Shown: piece by piece, positions 9,204-17,930 of the stretch | Position numbering within the stretch: position 1 is the stretch's first letter | Layout: every line of letters begins with the position of its first letter | DNA from: Enterococcus xiangfangensis | GTDB lineage: Bacteria; Bacillota; Bacilli; Lactobacillales; Enterococcaceae | Direction of reading: 5' to 3' | DNA: 64,000 nt | NCBI RefSeq assembly: GCF_005405365.1 | Contig: NZ_BJDX01000010.1 | Location: 62,001 to 126,000, forward strand | Made by a program: the position numbers and the translations under genes | The notes under the pieces: generated by a model | Database searches by the model: none | What the model was told of the DNA's origin: nothing | What the model saw: the letters and a program-made list of their open reading frames with translations, nothing else

Positions 9204-9286
9204 AAATTAAAGAAAGTTTTGAGATTCAACTATATTTAGATTTTTGCCGCTTAAAAATAAGCGGCACCTATTTTTGTTATCCAATT

Positions 9287-9853
9287 TTACAACTTCTCAT
9301 AGACTGTCGTTAAATACGCTTGTCGTTCTTCTTCGCTTAAATTTTTCAGCGAGCCTAAATGATGCCACGAAATATTTCGCAACCCAATATCTTCTAATGT
9401 CGTCGTTAATTGATGCTTATAACTACGGGTACAATGCTGATCCAAACTTTCCGTCGACTGGTCTGAAGTAGTAAAGACCACGACTGAATCGATCGCCAGT
9501 AATGGTTGAATACCGTTGCCGCCATCAAAGAAAGCAAATTCATTCAACAATACCTTATCAAGAAAGCCCTTTAAACTTGCGGGTGAACTATACCACCAAA
9601 TCGGAAAGATCAAAACTAGCTGAGTCGTCTCCCGTAACAGACTCATATAATGCAAAACCAACGGATCTAACACCGAACCGCGCTGATAAACCGCTAATTC
9701 TTCAGCCGTCATCACTGGATCAAAGCCATCTTTGTTCAAGTCGATCACTTGATAGATTTTCTGATCCTGTTCCAATCCTTCAATCAGATGGTTCAACACT
9801 CCGTGATTAAAGCTTCCCTTCCACGGATGGTCAATAATCAATGTTGTTGTCAT
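9287..9853 (-). CDS. NAD(P)H-dependent oxidoreductase, flavodoxin-like fold
   Basis: A 188-residue protein of the flavodoxin_2 family (KefF/MdaB/NQO type) that uses FMN or FAD to reduce quinones or similar acceptors. The N-terminal strand and phosphate-binding region are MTTTLIIDHPWKGSFN. The conserved IFPIWWYSSPASLKGFLDKVL lies around residues 83-103, followed by the loop LLAIDSVVVFTTSD. It lacks a signal peptide, so it is cytoplasmic. A promoter with a 17-bp spacer lies just upstream. No linked potassium-efflux gene is present, so a general detoxification role is more likely than KefF-like regulation. Confidence 0.85.
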   Translation of the reverse strand: MTTTLIIDHPWKGSFNHGVLNHLIEGLEQDQKIYQVIDLNKDGFDPVMTAEELAVYQRGSVLDPLVLHYMSLLRETTQLVLIFPIWWYSSPASLKGFLDKVLLNEFAFFDGGNGIQPLLAIDSVVVFTTSDQSTESLDQHCTRSYKHQLTTTLEDIGLRNISWHHLGSLKNLSEEERQAYLTTVYEKL

Positions 9854-9875
9854 GCCAACTTCCCCTTACCCCTTT

Positions 9876-9904
9876 TTATTAAAAATACCATTAATTCATT
9901 GCAA
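9876..9904 (-). promoter_or_regulatory. Promoter of the flavoprotein gene
   Basis: Minus-strand TTGCAA (9904-9899), 17-bp spacer, TAATAA (9881-9876). A GGGGAAG ribosome site and the start codon follow. Confidence 0.5.
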
Positions 9905-10104
9905 TTCGATTTCAGTTTGATTTCAAGCACGCTAAAAACATGATAAAGTTAAATGATCTTTCAATGAGGTATCAATTCTGCCTACCAATTTCTTCCGGAA
10001 TAAAATAACTATCTGAGCAGAAACAAAGAACAGAAATTTGCCGGATAGAGAATAATTTTCTACTAGAGAAATAAGAGGAATGATACGCGGACCGATGAAC
10101 AGTC
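9905..10104. other. Intergenic region without recognisable gene
   Basis: About 200 bp of AT-rich sequence between the flavoprotein promoter and the ackA terminator. I found no open reading frame with a ribosome site, no RNA gene and no strong repeat. Confidence 0.6.
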
Positions 10105-10140
10105 AAAAAAGAGCATTGAACTTTTTTGTTCAACGCTCTA
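10105..10140 (-). terminator. Terminator after ackA
   Basis: Minus-strand AGAGCGTTGAAC / GTTCAATGCTCT around an A-rich loop, followed by TTTTTT. Confidence 0.85.
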
Positions 10141-10195
10141 TAAGATTAAGAAATATACTTCTAAGTCGATCACTTAGCAAAATAATTATTTATAG

Positions 10196-11392
10196 TTATT
10201 TTCCTAAACGTGCCACATCACGAGCAATCATTACTTCTTCATCCGTTGGGATCACATAAACTTTTACCCGGGAATTTTCTGTTGAAATTTCTGCTTCTTT
10301 TCCGTGAGTGTTTTGATTGATTTCTTTATCGATTTCAATACCGAACCAAGTCATTCTTTCTAGAACCATTTGGCGAACAGGATCTGCGTTTTCACCAACA
10401 CCTGCGGTAAAGACAATTGCATCCACGCCATCCATTACTGAAATGTATTGTGCAATATATTTACGGATACGATCACAGTAAATATCTAACGCTAAAATCG
10501 CATCTTCATTGCCTTCTTCTGCACCGCTTTCGATGTCGCGCATGTCGCTTGAAATACCAGTCAGACCTAAGACGCCTGATTTTTTGTTCAATACATCGAT
10601 CATTTCATTGATATCTTTGATGCCTGTTTTTTCCATCAAGTAGGGTAACAATGATGCATCGATGTCACCAGAACGCGTACCCATTGTAAGACCGGCTAAT
10701 GGTGTGAAGCCCATTGATGTATCGACAGATTTCCCGCCTTCAACGGCTGTGATTGAACCGCCATTTCCGATATGAGCAGTAATGATTTTTGTTTCTTCAA
10801 GTGGTTTGCCTAATAATTCTGCGGCACGTTCAGAAACATAGCGATGGCTTGTTCCGTGGAAACCATATTTACGAGCAGCATATTTGTCATAATATTCTTT
10901 TGGAATACTGTATAAATAATTCGTTGCTGGCATTGTTGCATGGAAGGAAGTATCAAAAACAGCTACGCTGACGATATTTGGTAAAATATGACGGAATGCT
11001 TTGATCCCCATAGCATTTGCTGGATTATGCAATGGTGCAAACTCGCTTAACTCTTCAATTTTTGCTAAGACATCATCATCGATCAAAACAGAATCTTTAA
11101 AGTATTCGCCTCCAGCTACTACGCGGTGGCCAACACCTGCGATTTCATCAAATGACGCAATGATTTTCAAGTCGATCAATTGATCTAGTAACATTTGAAC
11201 TGCTACTTCATGATCTTTAATATCCAAAACTTGTTCGAATTTTTGTCCGTCGCCATACTTGATCGTAAAGATTGAATCACTTAGACCAATTCGTTCAACG
11301 ATTCCCTTTGCAATGACTGATTCTTCAGGCATTTGATACAGTTGCCATTTTAGACTTGAACTACCGGCATTGATTGCAATTGTTTTTGACAT
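10196..11392 (-). CDS. ackA: Acetate kinase
   Basis: Converts acetyl phosphate and ADP to acetate and ATP, the last step of substrate-level ATP formation from pyruvate. The 398-residue length is typical. ASKHA-fold signatures are clear: [12 protein letters not shown] at the N-terminus, the [11 protein letters not shown] nucleotide-binding turn about residue 207, and [13 protein letters not shown] near 325. It lies directly downstream of the YtxK-like methyltransferase and comG genes, a linkage conserved in streptococci and enterococci. It has a good RBS (GAGGAG) and a strong terminator. There is no sign of a paired second ackA in the window. Confidence 0.97.
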   Translation of the reverse strand: MSKTIAINAGSSSLKWQLYQMPEESVIAKGIVERIGLSDSIFTIKYGDGQKFEQVLDIKDHEVAVQMLLDQLIDLKIIASFDEIAGVGHRVVAGGEYFKDSVLIDDDVLAKIEELSEFAPLHNPANAMGIKAFRHILPNIVSVAVFDTSFHATMPATNYLYSIPKEYYDKYAARKYGFHGTSHRYVSERAAELLGKPLEETKIITAHIGNGGSITAVEGGKSVDTSMGFTPLAGLTMGTRSGDIDASLLPYLMEKTGIKDINEMIDVLNKKSGVLGLTGISSDMRDIESGAEEGNEDAILALDIYCDRIRKYIAQYISVMDGVDAIVFTAGVGENADPVRQMVLERMTWFGIEIDKEINQNTHGKEAEISTENSRVKVYVIPTDEEVMIARDVARLGK

Positions 11393-11435
11393 GTTAACTC
11401 TCCTCTATAATTAAATTGCTTTTCGCCCACTAGGC

Positions 11436-12443
11436 TTATAAATTAGAAGACTTCCAGTCCTCGAATTTTTTGAAGAACTCTGTTACTTGTGTTGGATCCT
11501 TCAACGAAGGCAAATGAACGAGTAAAACTTTTTCCGCTTGTTCTGCTGTTCCACCTTGTTTTTGTAACAGTAAAATACTTTTTCGTGAATGCTCTGATTT
11601 AAATAACTCATCTGGCAATTGGATGATCCCTTGTAATAACACATCGTCTTTCAACCATTTTTGCAATAATGGACCTTGCTCTGCTTCAAGGAAATTACTT
11701 GGTACTAAAAATAAACCAAAACCTGCCGGCTTCACATAATTCATGGCTTGTTCCATCAACAAATGATGGGCATAACTGTGTTCTTTTTCAGAATGCGTCG
11801 CAAATTTCTGCGCTTGCTGATCATTCGGATAATAACCGACTGGCAAGTCACCGATCACATAATCTACTGGATCTACTAATAAATCTTGCAAACTATCTTG
11901 GTGGAATAATTTTACTGTTTCTCCCATCAATAAGCTATCTGAAGCGGCGATTGCAAGTAAGGTTTCATCATTATCAACACCGATTCCGTTGACTGAATAG
12001 CCTGCTACTTGCAAATTGATCAGCGCTGTCAGCAATAGATTGCCCATTCCGACAGTGATATCTAAAATTTCTAATGGCTGATCTTTTTTTAACGTCAATT
12101 GTTCAATCAAAAAGACAAATAAAAAACCAATACTATCTGGCGTTAATTGGTAATTAGGCTGTAAATTTTCATTTTTTGAGCCTTTCAGCAAAATCAATTG
12201 CGTTAATTTCCGCCAATCTTCTTTGTCTAAAGCTAACGCTAATAATTCTTGATATAGTGTTTCTACTTTTGCAACAGTAGCCGCATCTGGCTGCTGATCA
12301 AGCACGCGTACTTTCGCATTGTCGACTAAGTTCTCTGCATTTTCGATGTAAGCGTCAAAAAAAGAAGTTCCTAGCGATTGCTGCAATGCAATGATCGCTT
12401 CTTCCATCAAAGAAAAAGCTGTCTCAATTTTTTCTGGGTTCAT
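11436..12443 (-). CDS. Class I SAM-dependent methyltransferase (N6-DNA-methylase fold, YtxK type)
   Basis: A 335-residue cytoplasmic protein. The SAM-binding motif is LEILDITVGMGNLLLTAL (about 125-142), and the catalytic motif of amino-methyltransferases appears as VIGDLPVGYY (about 207-216), with DLPVGYY standing where adenine methylases have NPPY/DPPY. No target-recognition domain or restriction partner is present. This is the orphan YtxK group habitually found between comG genes and ackA. The methylated substrate is unknown. It is separated from comGG by about 165 bp without a clear terminator, so read-through from the com operon is possible. Confidence 0.85.
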   Translation of the reverse strand: MNPEKIETAFSLMEEAIIALQQSLGTSFFDAYIENAENLVDNAKVRVLDQQPDAATVAKVETLYQELLALALDKEDWRKLTQLILLKGSKNENLQPNYQLTPDSIGFLFVFLIEQLTLKKDQPLEILDITVGMGNLLLTALINLQVAGYSVNGIGVDNDETLLAIAASDSLLMGETVKLFHQDSLQDLLVDPVDYVIGDLPVGYYPNDQQAQKFATHSEKEHSYAHHLLMEQAMNYVKPAGFGLFLVPSNFLEAEQGPLLQKWLKDDVLLQGIIQLPDELFKSEHSRKSILLLQKQGGTAEQAEKVLLVHLPSLKDPTQVTEFFKKFEDWKSSNL

Positions 12444-12609
12444 CTTGCACCTCTCAAACTAATATAACACTCACGATACCTGTTCTATTTTAGCGAACAT
12501 ATTCCAATTAATCAATCGCTTTCTTTTTTTTATCATTGTTTTCCTAATTCAATACAAAGCTATCATTTACACTACATTCTTCTTCGTCCGCTTAATTCCC
12601 TATGTTATA

Positions 12610-12930
12610 TCAATCGCTTGAGGTCGATGTGCTAATTTTTTCATAAAAATGATATGTTTTCTTTTTAATTTTCACTACCAATTTCAGTTGCTCATGTTCT
12701 GCGCTATACGTCAATTCCCCTTTATTAAATTTCCATATTCCTTGTTTCTTATTCAATTTAGGAAAATCGGCTAAAAAAAGTTCTTTGGCGATTTTGGCTT
12801 GATATAATTGTTCCGTTCGTGCTGTTAAGTCAGCTGTTTGATGATAACTGGTGGTTAGATTCAAGAGTAAAAAACTAAACAAAAAAATAGCCAGTAAGAC
12901 AGACAACAGTATTCCGCCTTGGCTATTCAA
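12610..12930 (-). CDS. comGG: Competence pseudopilus minor pilin ComGG (probable TTG start)
   Basis: Last gene of the comG operon. From the TTG at 12930 the protein is 106 residues and begins MNSQGGILLSVLLAIFLFSFLLL, the short GG-ILL head and single hydrophobic helix usual for ComGG. The same frame stays open back to an ATG at 13011, giving 133 residues. That version would overlap comGF by 89 bp and put a second hydrophobic run before the pilin helix. The TTG overlaps the comGF stop codon (TTGAATAG), a usual arrangement for coupled translation, and AAGGGA lies upstream. I therefore prefer the shorter form, with the start uncertain. Confidence 0.75.
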   Translation of the reverse strand: MNSQGGILLSVLLAIFLFSFLLLNLTTSYHQTADLTARTEQLYQAKIAKELFLADFPKLNKKQGIWKFNKGELTYSAEHEQLKLVVKIKKKTYHFYEKISTSTSSD

Positions 12931-13336
12931 AGATCCATGTTCCCTTTTTTTGTTTTCCGTCAGTAAAAGTAACAACAAAGTCCACACCATAATTATTTTC
13001 TTGGCAAACAAATTGTTTCACTCCCGTCAGTAATGGCTGATACCCTTTGGATTGTTCCTTGATTAATTTATCTTGATACTTTTTAATGATGACTTGTTCC
13101 TTTTGCGCAGTCTGCGCCCAGATTTCTCGTGAAGTTGTTTGTTCATATTGAAGATTCTCCATTTCATTGTCCAATTGAAGCAAAAAAATCTCCCCTTCAA
13201 TCTGTTGGTAACTGCTCAAATTTTCTTCCAGTTTATGCGCATGCTGGATCAAACTGGAAAGCAGCAATAAAATGCCGCTAAGCATCAGCAAAGCAACGAG
13301 ACTTTCCAACAAAGTAAAGCCGCTATTTTTTGGCAA
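12923..13336 (-). CDS. comGF: Competence pseudopilus minor pilin ComGF
   Basis: A 137-residue type IV prepilin-like protein. The class III signal MPKNSGFTLLESLVALLML has a very short leader, Gly before Phe at the expected prepilin-peptidase cleavage site, and Glu at position +5. The rest is a soluble C-terminal domain ending GKQKKGTWIFE, characteristic of ComGF. It overlaps comGE by 14 bp and comGG by a few bases, consistent with one transcript. It would be processed by ComC and assembled with ComGC/GD/GE/GG into the DNA-uptake pseudopilus. Confidence 0.88.
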   Translation of the reverse strand: MPKNSGFTLLESLVALLMLSGILLLLSSLIQHAHKLEENLSSYQQIEGEIFLLQLDNEMENLQYEQTTSREIWAQTAQKEQVIIKKYQDKLIKEQSKGYQPLLTGVKQFVCQENNYGVDFVVTFTDGKQKKGTWIFE

Positions 13337-13604
13337 CTACGATCCCTCCTTGATGGTTCACAGCTTTTCCTTGTTCCAATGAGATTTCAATTTGCGGCTT
13401 CATTGAGCTTACTGAATGCAAGCGACAGCGGCGTACTTCTGTATAAAGATCACGATAATTTGTTAGTAACGCCAATCGTTCTTGACTAGCACTTTGCATT
13501 TTTGCGGTTACTCCGACATAACTAGCAACAAGGATTAACAAAATCGTCAGACTGATCAGACTTTCTAGTAAGATATACCCTTTATTTCCTTTCAAAGCGA
13601 CCAC
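13323..13604 (-). CDS. comGE: Competence pseudopilus minor pilin ComGE
   Basis: A 93-residue protein with a prepilin-like head GNKGYILLESLISLTILLILVAS, in which Glu follows the cleavage-site region. It is small and placed between comGD and comGF, as in other comG operons. The start taken is a GTG at 13604 (VALKGNKG), overlapping the end of comGD by 23 bp; a TTG three codons later is an alternative. Sequence conservation of ComGE is weak in general, so the assignment rests mostly on position and the prepilin signal. Confidence 0.82.
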   Translation of the reverse strand: MVALKGNKGYILLESLISLTILLILVASYVGVTAKMQSASQERLALLTNYRDLYTEVRRCRLHSVSSMKPQIEISLEQGKAVNHQGGIVVAKK

Positions 13605-14049
13605 TTCCCAGTTGAAATTGATAAGTAACTATTTTTCCCTCATCTGTAAAAACGATTTTGGGGATGCTGCCCGTTCCAGGCTGTGTCGTAGAAATGTTGC
13701 CAGTTCCCGCTTTGAATAACACCGCGTAACTGCTCTCCAGTTTGAGTGTTTCGGGGACTGGTAATTCTCTCCATGGCAACTCTGTATGGTTTGTAAAAAA
13801 GATGATCAATTGCGCATTTTTATAAAGATCGATCCGGGTGCCTTTATGATCGGCAATCGCTACTTGCTGTAAATGCAAAATTGATTTTTCGAACTGGTAA
13901 TAAAAGAAGGCTTTCTCTAACTTAGCTTGCCAACTTCTAAGCGCGACCGTCGGTAATAATACGAAACTGCAAACTAGGGCTAACACGATTACCGACTCGA
14001 TCAATGTAAATCCAGCATTATTTTCCTTCGATACGTTCGTAGGCTTCAT
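13582..14049 (-). CDS. comGD: Competence pseudopilus minor pilin ComGD
   Basis: A 155-residue prepilin-like protein: a 15-residue hydrophilic leader, then AGFTLIESVIVLALVCSFVLL, which is a textbook type IV prepilin cleavage site (G-FTLIE) and transmembrane helix. The globular remainder includes LRSWQAKLEKAFF and a C-terminal GKIVTYQFQLGSGRF, as in ComGD. ATG at 14049 was chosen because AAGGAG precedes it by about 7 bases; an in-frame ATG six codons upstream (14067) has no RBS. It overlaps the end of comGC. Confidence 0.88.
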   Translation of the reverse strand: MKPTNVSKENNAGFTLIESVIVLALVCSFVLLPTVALRSWQAKLEKAFFYYQFEKSILHLQQVAIADHKGTRIDLYKNAQLIIFFTNHTELPWRELPVPETLKLESSYAVLFKAGTGNISTTQPGTGSIPKIVFTDEGKIVTYQFQLGSGRFERK

Positions 14050-14290
14050 ATTGCTTCTCCTTAACATAACCTTGCTCTATCAATTCAGCTTTGCTAGGTT
14101 TCTTCCCATGGTCTAATTCAAAAACTTCGATTTGCGTTTCAACTACTTTGGCAATCGCACCATCGCTTTGTTTGCTGGCACTTTCTTTTTGCTTGATCAA
14201 TTTAGGGACAAACAATAACAACAACAAACTGATGACGAAAATCACAACGATCATCTCTAATAACGTGAAGCCTGAAGCTTGTTTTTTCAT
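14018..14290 (-). CDS. comGC: Competence pseudopilus major pilin ComGC
   Basis: A 90-residue major pseudopilin. The N-terminus MKKQASGFTLLEMIVVIFVI holds the prepilin peptidase site (G-FTLLE) and the conserved hydrophobic helix, followed by LLLLFVPKLIKQKESAS. The C-terminal domain (QIEVFELDHGKKPSKAELIEQGYV) matches the ComGC/GspG-like fold. It overlaps the comGB stop by 4 bp. The protein is intact, so the pseudopilus itself is not visibly disrupted. Confidence 0.93.
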   Translation of the reverse strand: MKKQASGFTLLEMIVVIFVISLLLLLFVPKLIKQKESASKQSDGAIAKVVETQIEVFELDHGKKPSKAELIEQGYVKEKQYEAYERIEGK

Positions 14291-15300
14291 AAAATCCTCT
14301 CCAAGTCTGTCAATGGCAGAAGCATCGTTAAATACAAACTAATAATTAAAAGTGCTACAAATAAAAAGACCAACGGCTGTATCCATGAACATAAGAACTC
14401 CAATTGATTAAAAAAACGGCGCCAAACTAATTGACTGTAGGTTATCAACTCTTTGCCTAAATTTCCCCGAGCTTCTCCTTGAAAGACAATCCGACTGAAT
14501 TCTTTCGTTAAAAAAGGATAACGTTTCAATTCTTCTGCTAAAGTGCTTCCTTGAGCTAAGCGAGTTTTCAAGTCGGCAGCTAATTCCTGCATCAAAGATT
14601 TTCCTTCGATTATAAGTAAGCACTCGATAATCTGATGCAGCTCCAGTCCTTGCTGAAAAAGCTTGCCCCATTCCAGAGCAAAGTATGCTGAGTAATAATT
14701 GCTGAACAAAGTGCGAATACCAGGAATTCTAGTTAACAGACTAAACCGCGTAAGATAGCTTTGCCTTTTCCCCCAGGTTTGCCAACACATCGCTAAAATG
14801 ATTAAGAAAATAAGCACACCTAGTCCAATCACAGGTACTCCTTTTATCAGTTGGACTGAAAAGGATTCAGCATGGATCATGCCGCTAGCGACCAGCTGCG
14901 GCAGCAAGAAAAATCGCATGCCCAACAAAATTGTGAGCAAAAAAATAAATAACAGTAACGGGTATGAGACCGCCTTGAGAAAATTTTCTTGCTGACGTTG
15001 AACTAAACGCATTTGTTTGGCAATCCCCAACAGTGTTTGAGCGAGGTCACCATGGGATTCAGCTAATTCGATCTGTAAAATCTGATCATTTGAATACTGC
15101 AGCTGGACAAAACTTTGCGCTAAACTTTTTCCTTGTTGGAGATCTTGTTGCAGCTTTATTAAAATATTCGGCGAAAAGAGATTCGCATGCACGAAAAATA
15201 CAAAAGCTTGTTGCAAACTAAACCCATTTACTAATAGATCCCCCAGCAGTTGAACAAAGTCAATGCGTTGTTTTTTTGTCAATTTGTTTTTGTCCCACAC
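14287..15300 (-). CDS. comGB: Competence pilus assembly membrane protein ComGB
   Basis: A 337-residue GspF/PilC-family inner-membrane platform protein. Two related GspF domains are separated by transmembrane pairs (LLLFIFLLTILLGMRFFLL and VIGLGVLIFLIILAMCW), with a final C-terminal helix PLVFLFVALLIISLYLTML. It anchors the ComGA ATPase to the pseudopilus. The start is a GTG at 15300 (reading WDKNKLTKKQ) inside the end of comGA (41-bp overlap), preceded by AAGGG. Confidence 0.9.
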   Translation of the reverse strand: MWDKNKLTKKQRIDFVQLLGDLLVNGFSLQQAFVFFVHANLFSPNILIKLQQDLQQGKSLAQSFVQLQYSNDQILQIELAESHGDLAQTLLGIAKQMRLVQRQQENFLKAVSYPLLLFIFLLTILLGMRFFLLPQLVASGMIHAESFSVQLIKGVPVIGLGVLIFLIILAMCWQTWGKRQSYLTRFSLLTRIPGIRTLFSNYYSAYFALEWGKLFQQGLELHQIIECLLIIEGKSLMQELAADLKTRLAQGSTLAEELKRYPFLTKEFSRIVFQGEARGNLGKELITYSQLVWRRFFNQLEFLCSWIQPLVFLFVALLIISLYLTMLLPLTDLERIL

Positions 15301-16204
15301 ACTGCAGCCCTTCTTTCCAGGTGAAATACAAATTTTCTTGATAGAAACGATAGCTCGTTAATAATCCTACTGTTTTATTTACTGCTAATAATTCTTGGTA
15401 AATAATCCCTCGTAGGCATTCTTTCAATAAAGCGGCCTCTCCACCTAATTCAAAAATCCTAGCATGAGCAGATTCCAAACTGGCTGCGTGCAGTGTGGCG
15501 TAGACACAATGTCCTGTTAATGCTGCTCGAATCGCCCCTTGGATGGTTTTTTGATCGCGAATTTCGCCGATGATCAAAACGTCTGGATGGTGCCGCAATG
15601 ACAGCTTGATCAGCTCATCATAGCTTTGTTGAATTTTTTCGTTTACCTGTAACTGTAAAAAGTTTGGTTCTTCAATTTCTACAGGATCTTCAATCGTAAT
15701 GACTTGCCCTTTATTTTTTCGTGCTAACTTATACATCAAAGTGGTTTTTCCTGAACCAACCGGACCGCAAAACAAATAGAGCCCGCGTTTTTTCGTATAT
15801 TCTTGGAGCAGATCGATTTGTTCCGGCAGATGGTAGACTTCCGGACTGCTACCGAATTGATGCAAAAAGCGAATGACTAAACTTTCCTGTTGCAAATAAT
15901 CCCCGACAGCCGACAAACGCAACCGTTGCTTGCCCTGTGCTAAGGGGTAAGAAATCGCACCGAGCTGGACTTTTCGCTTTTCACTGACATCCATCTGACC
16001 TAAATATTTGAACCGATTGATCAGCTGCAAGGCAGTCCTGTTACATAACTCAGCCTTGCCTTGGGATAGATTTTTATAATCGTAAAACGGGCCGCGGCGA
16101 AAAAAACAGCGATACGTTTCTTTTTTGGGTAGTAAATACAAATCTTGCATTTGATGTTTAAAACCATGTTGGATCAATTCATCTGAAAGTTGTTCGATCT
16201 CCAT
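15260..16204 (-). CDS. comGA: Competence pilus assembly ATPase ComGA
   Basis: A 314-residue GspE/PilT-type secretion ATPase that powers pseudopilus assembly for DNA uptake. Walker A is FCGPVGSGKTTLMYKL (about 145-160), the Asp box ITIEDPVEIEE follows, and Walker B with the conserved Glu is HPDVLIIGEIRD. A His box is seen in TGHCVYATLHA. It is first in the seven-gene comG operon; its ATG is preceded by GGTGAGG. A candidate competence box lies 20 bp upstream and the trmB terminator lies just before it. Confidence 0.93.
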   Translation of the reverse strand: MEIEQLSDELIQHGFKHQMQDLYLLPKKETYRCFFRRGPFYDYKNLSQGKAELCNRTALQLINRFKYLGQMDVSEKRKVQLGAISYPLAQGKQRLRLSAVGDYLQQESLVIRFLHQFGSSPEVYHLPEQIDLLQEYTKKRGLYLFCGPVGSGKTTLMYKLARKNKGQVITIEDPVEIEEPNFLQLQVNEKIQQSYDELIKLSLRHHPDVLIIGEIRDQKTIQGAIRAALTGHCVYATLHAASLESAHARIFELGGEAALLKECLRGIIYQELLAVNKTVGLLTSYRFYQENLYFTWKEGLQCVGQKQIDKKTTH

Positions 16205-16223
16205 CTCCTCACCTCATAAATAA

Positions 16224-16231
16224 GATACGTA
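16224..16231 (-). promoter_or_regulatory. Candidate competence (ComX/cin-type) box upstream of comGA
   Basis: The minus strand reads TTTTTTTACGTATCTTATTT about 20 bp before the comGA ATG. TACGTATC matches the streptococcal competence sigma factor box TACGAATA at 6 of 8 positions and has the flanking T-run. No ordinary -35/-10 pair with good spacing stands out here. This is an inference by similarity only. Confidence 0.35.
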
Positions 16232-16245
16232 AAAAAACTCCAAAC

Positions 16246-16280
16246 TAAAAAAAGATGAACCAAAAATCTGGCTCATCTTT
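16246..16280 (-). terminator. Terminator after trmB
   Basis: Minus-strand AAAGATGAGCC / GGTTCATCTTT around an ATTTTT loop, followed by a T run. It separates trmB from the comG operon. Confidence 0.85.
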
Positions 16281-16289
16281 CAACTTTGA

Positions 16290-16943
16290 TTATTTTTTTG
16301 TTTTGTCCTGAAAGCGGGCCTCTACTCGATAGATCCGCTGCCCTTTGTTTGAAAATTTTTCTTCGTATTCAGTCATGATATTTCCTTCATACGAACTTTT
16401 ATGCAAGTCTAACCATATTTGTTCTAAGGTCATACCGTGCTTTGAAAAACTGCTTAATGAATATTCAAACAATCCTTGATTGTCTGTTTTAAAATGGATC
16501 TCTCCAGCAGGACGCAAGATTTCTTCATCTACTGCTAAAAAACTAGGTGAAGTCAAGCGGCGTTTTGTATGCTTTTTCTTAGGCCATGGATCAGAAAAAT
16601 TCAAATAAATCTGGTCGACCTCACTATCAGCAAAATAATTTGTCAGCTCAGAGCCGTCAACATGCAATAATTGTAAATTAGGCAATTTTGCTTCAACTAA
16701 TTTATCTAAAGCGATGGAGATCACACTGACTTGCATTTCTATACCGATATAATTGATCTCAGGATGAGCCGCAGCCATCCCGATGATAAACTGTCCTTTG
16801 CCCATGCCAATCTCGATGTGGATCGGATGATCATTTCCAAAACGCTCAGACCAGCGGCCTTTCCAAGCATCCGGTTCTTGTATGACATATTCAGGCCGAG
16901 CCGCTAACATTTCTGCCGCTCCTGGACGATTTCTAACACGCAT
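16290..16943 (-). CDS. trmB: tRNA (guanine-N7-)-methyltransferase
   Basis: Forms m7G46 in the tRNA variable loop using SAM. At 217 residues it has the usual length. The SAM motif is [17 protein letters not shown] (about 42-58). The family signature [16 protein letters not shown] (about 115-130) contains the catalytic Asp and substrate-binding Lys/Arg. The C-terminal [19 protein letters not shown] is also diagnostic. It lies downstream of ccrZ in the same direction, the arrangement seen in streptococci. Confidence 0.96.
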   Translation of the reverse strand: MRVRNRPGAAEMLAARPEYVIQEPDAWKGRWSERFGNDHPIHIEIGMGKGQFIIGMAAAHPEINYIGIEMQVSVISIALDKLVEAKLPNLQLLHVDGSELTNYFADSEVDQIYLNFSDPWPKKKHTKRRLTSPSFLAVDEEILRPAGEIHFKTDNQGLFEYSLSSFSKHGMTLEQIWLDLHKSSYEGNIMTEYEEKFSNKGQRIYRVEARFQDKTKK

Positions 16944-17058
16944 TGTTTTCCTCCTAGAATCCTTTTTGTTTTTATTTTTTCCCTATGTATTTCATTTTGT
17001 GTTTATTGAAATGAGGATCGAACTTGTGCCTGACAAAACTAGAAGCCGAACAAAACGT

Positions 17059-17841
17059 TCAGCTTCCGGCAAAAATTCGTTTTAATTGTAAAATTGCTTG
17101 ATTCATGTGATGTAATTCATCTCGTTTGTATTGACGGGCGATTTCTAATAACAGACTCATCAATCCGTACCAATAGATTCGCTCAACATTTTCATCTGTT
17201 GGTCGTATTCCATAACGGACAAGCCATTTGCTCCAACTAGACAGCGGAACATAGCTTCCTAAAATCGTTCCGATATCCAACGCCGGATCCGCAAACATTA
17301 CTGAATCCCAATCGACTAAATATAAATAGTTAGAAGAAACTAACCAATTTCTATGATTCACGTCGCCATGCACCACAGTATAATTCTTCTTAGCATACGT
17401 TGGAACATTCTTTTTCAAATAATCATACACCAATTCAATAAAAGCATTTTGTTCGATCATCTTCGGCAAATTTGCTTCATAGTCTGCCAATAACTGTTGT
17501 GGCGAAACTTGACGCCCACCCATTTTTTTTAGCATCACTTTCAGTGAAGGCGAGTGGTGCAAGTGATATAGTACATCGACCACATCATTGCGGCGCGAAA
17601 TTTCTTCCGGCTCTAAAATTCGACCATCCAACCATTCTTGTGCGGTCAATGTATCGCCATTTCCTGTCCGTTTGATCCAAACAAGTTTTGGTGCAATGCC
17701 TTCACGAGATAAAGCCGCCAACATCGGGGTGGTATTTCGTTTAATGAAGACGCGATCTTCGTCACGGTAACCAATATACGTTTTTCCCGTATCGCCTTTG
17801 ATCGGCTGTACGCGCCAGTCACTATCCAACTGAAATTCCAT
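17059..17841 (-). CDS. ccrZ: CcrZ/YtmP-type phosphotransferase, cell-cycle regulator
   Basis: A 260-residue protein kinase-like (APH/choline kinase) fold. The catalytic loop VVHGDVNHRNW (about 165-175) and the metal-binding YLVDWDSVMFADP (about 184-196) are intact, so it is probably an active kinase. In pneumococcus CcrZ coordinates cell division with replication initiation through DnaA and has ribonucleoside kinase activity. That role is transferred from family knowledge and from the conserved ccrZ-trmB linkage. ATG at 17841 is favoured over the TTG two codons upstream because GGGGAGG is 9 bases before the ATG. Confidence 0.85.
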   Translation of the reverse strand: MEFQLDSDWRVQPIKGDTGKTYIGYRDEDRVFIKRNTTPMLAALSREGIAPKLVWIKRTGNGDTLTAQEWLDGRILEPEEISRRNDVVDVLYHLHHSPSLKVMLKKMGGRQVSPQQLLADYEANLPKMIEQNAFIELVYDYLKKNVPTYAKKNYTVVHGDVNHRNWLVSSNYLYLVDWDSVMFADPALDIGTILGSYVPLSSWSKWLVRYGIRPTDENVERIYWYGLMSLLLEIARQYKRDELHHMNQAILQLKRIFAGS

Positions 17842-17930
17842 TCCCAAGGCCCTCCCCTAGCATTTTAAACGTATTTACTATTTTAGTCGCGGAAAGGGGC
17901 CGCGTCAAGGGCATGTATGTTCTTCTTTGA

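Noticed and set aside
9246-9265. Small stem GCCGCTTA/TAAGCGGC as the terminator of the flavoprotein gene
   Set aside because: On the minus strand it is followed by A residues, not T. The larger hairpin at 9171-9203 fits better.
9502-9810. 102-codon plus-strand frame over the flavoprotein gene
   Set aside because: Antisense to a clearly conserved gene, no ribosome site, and a composition lacking any family motif; a shadow frame.
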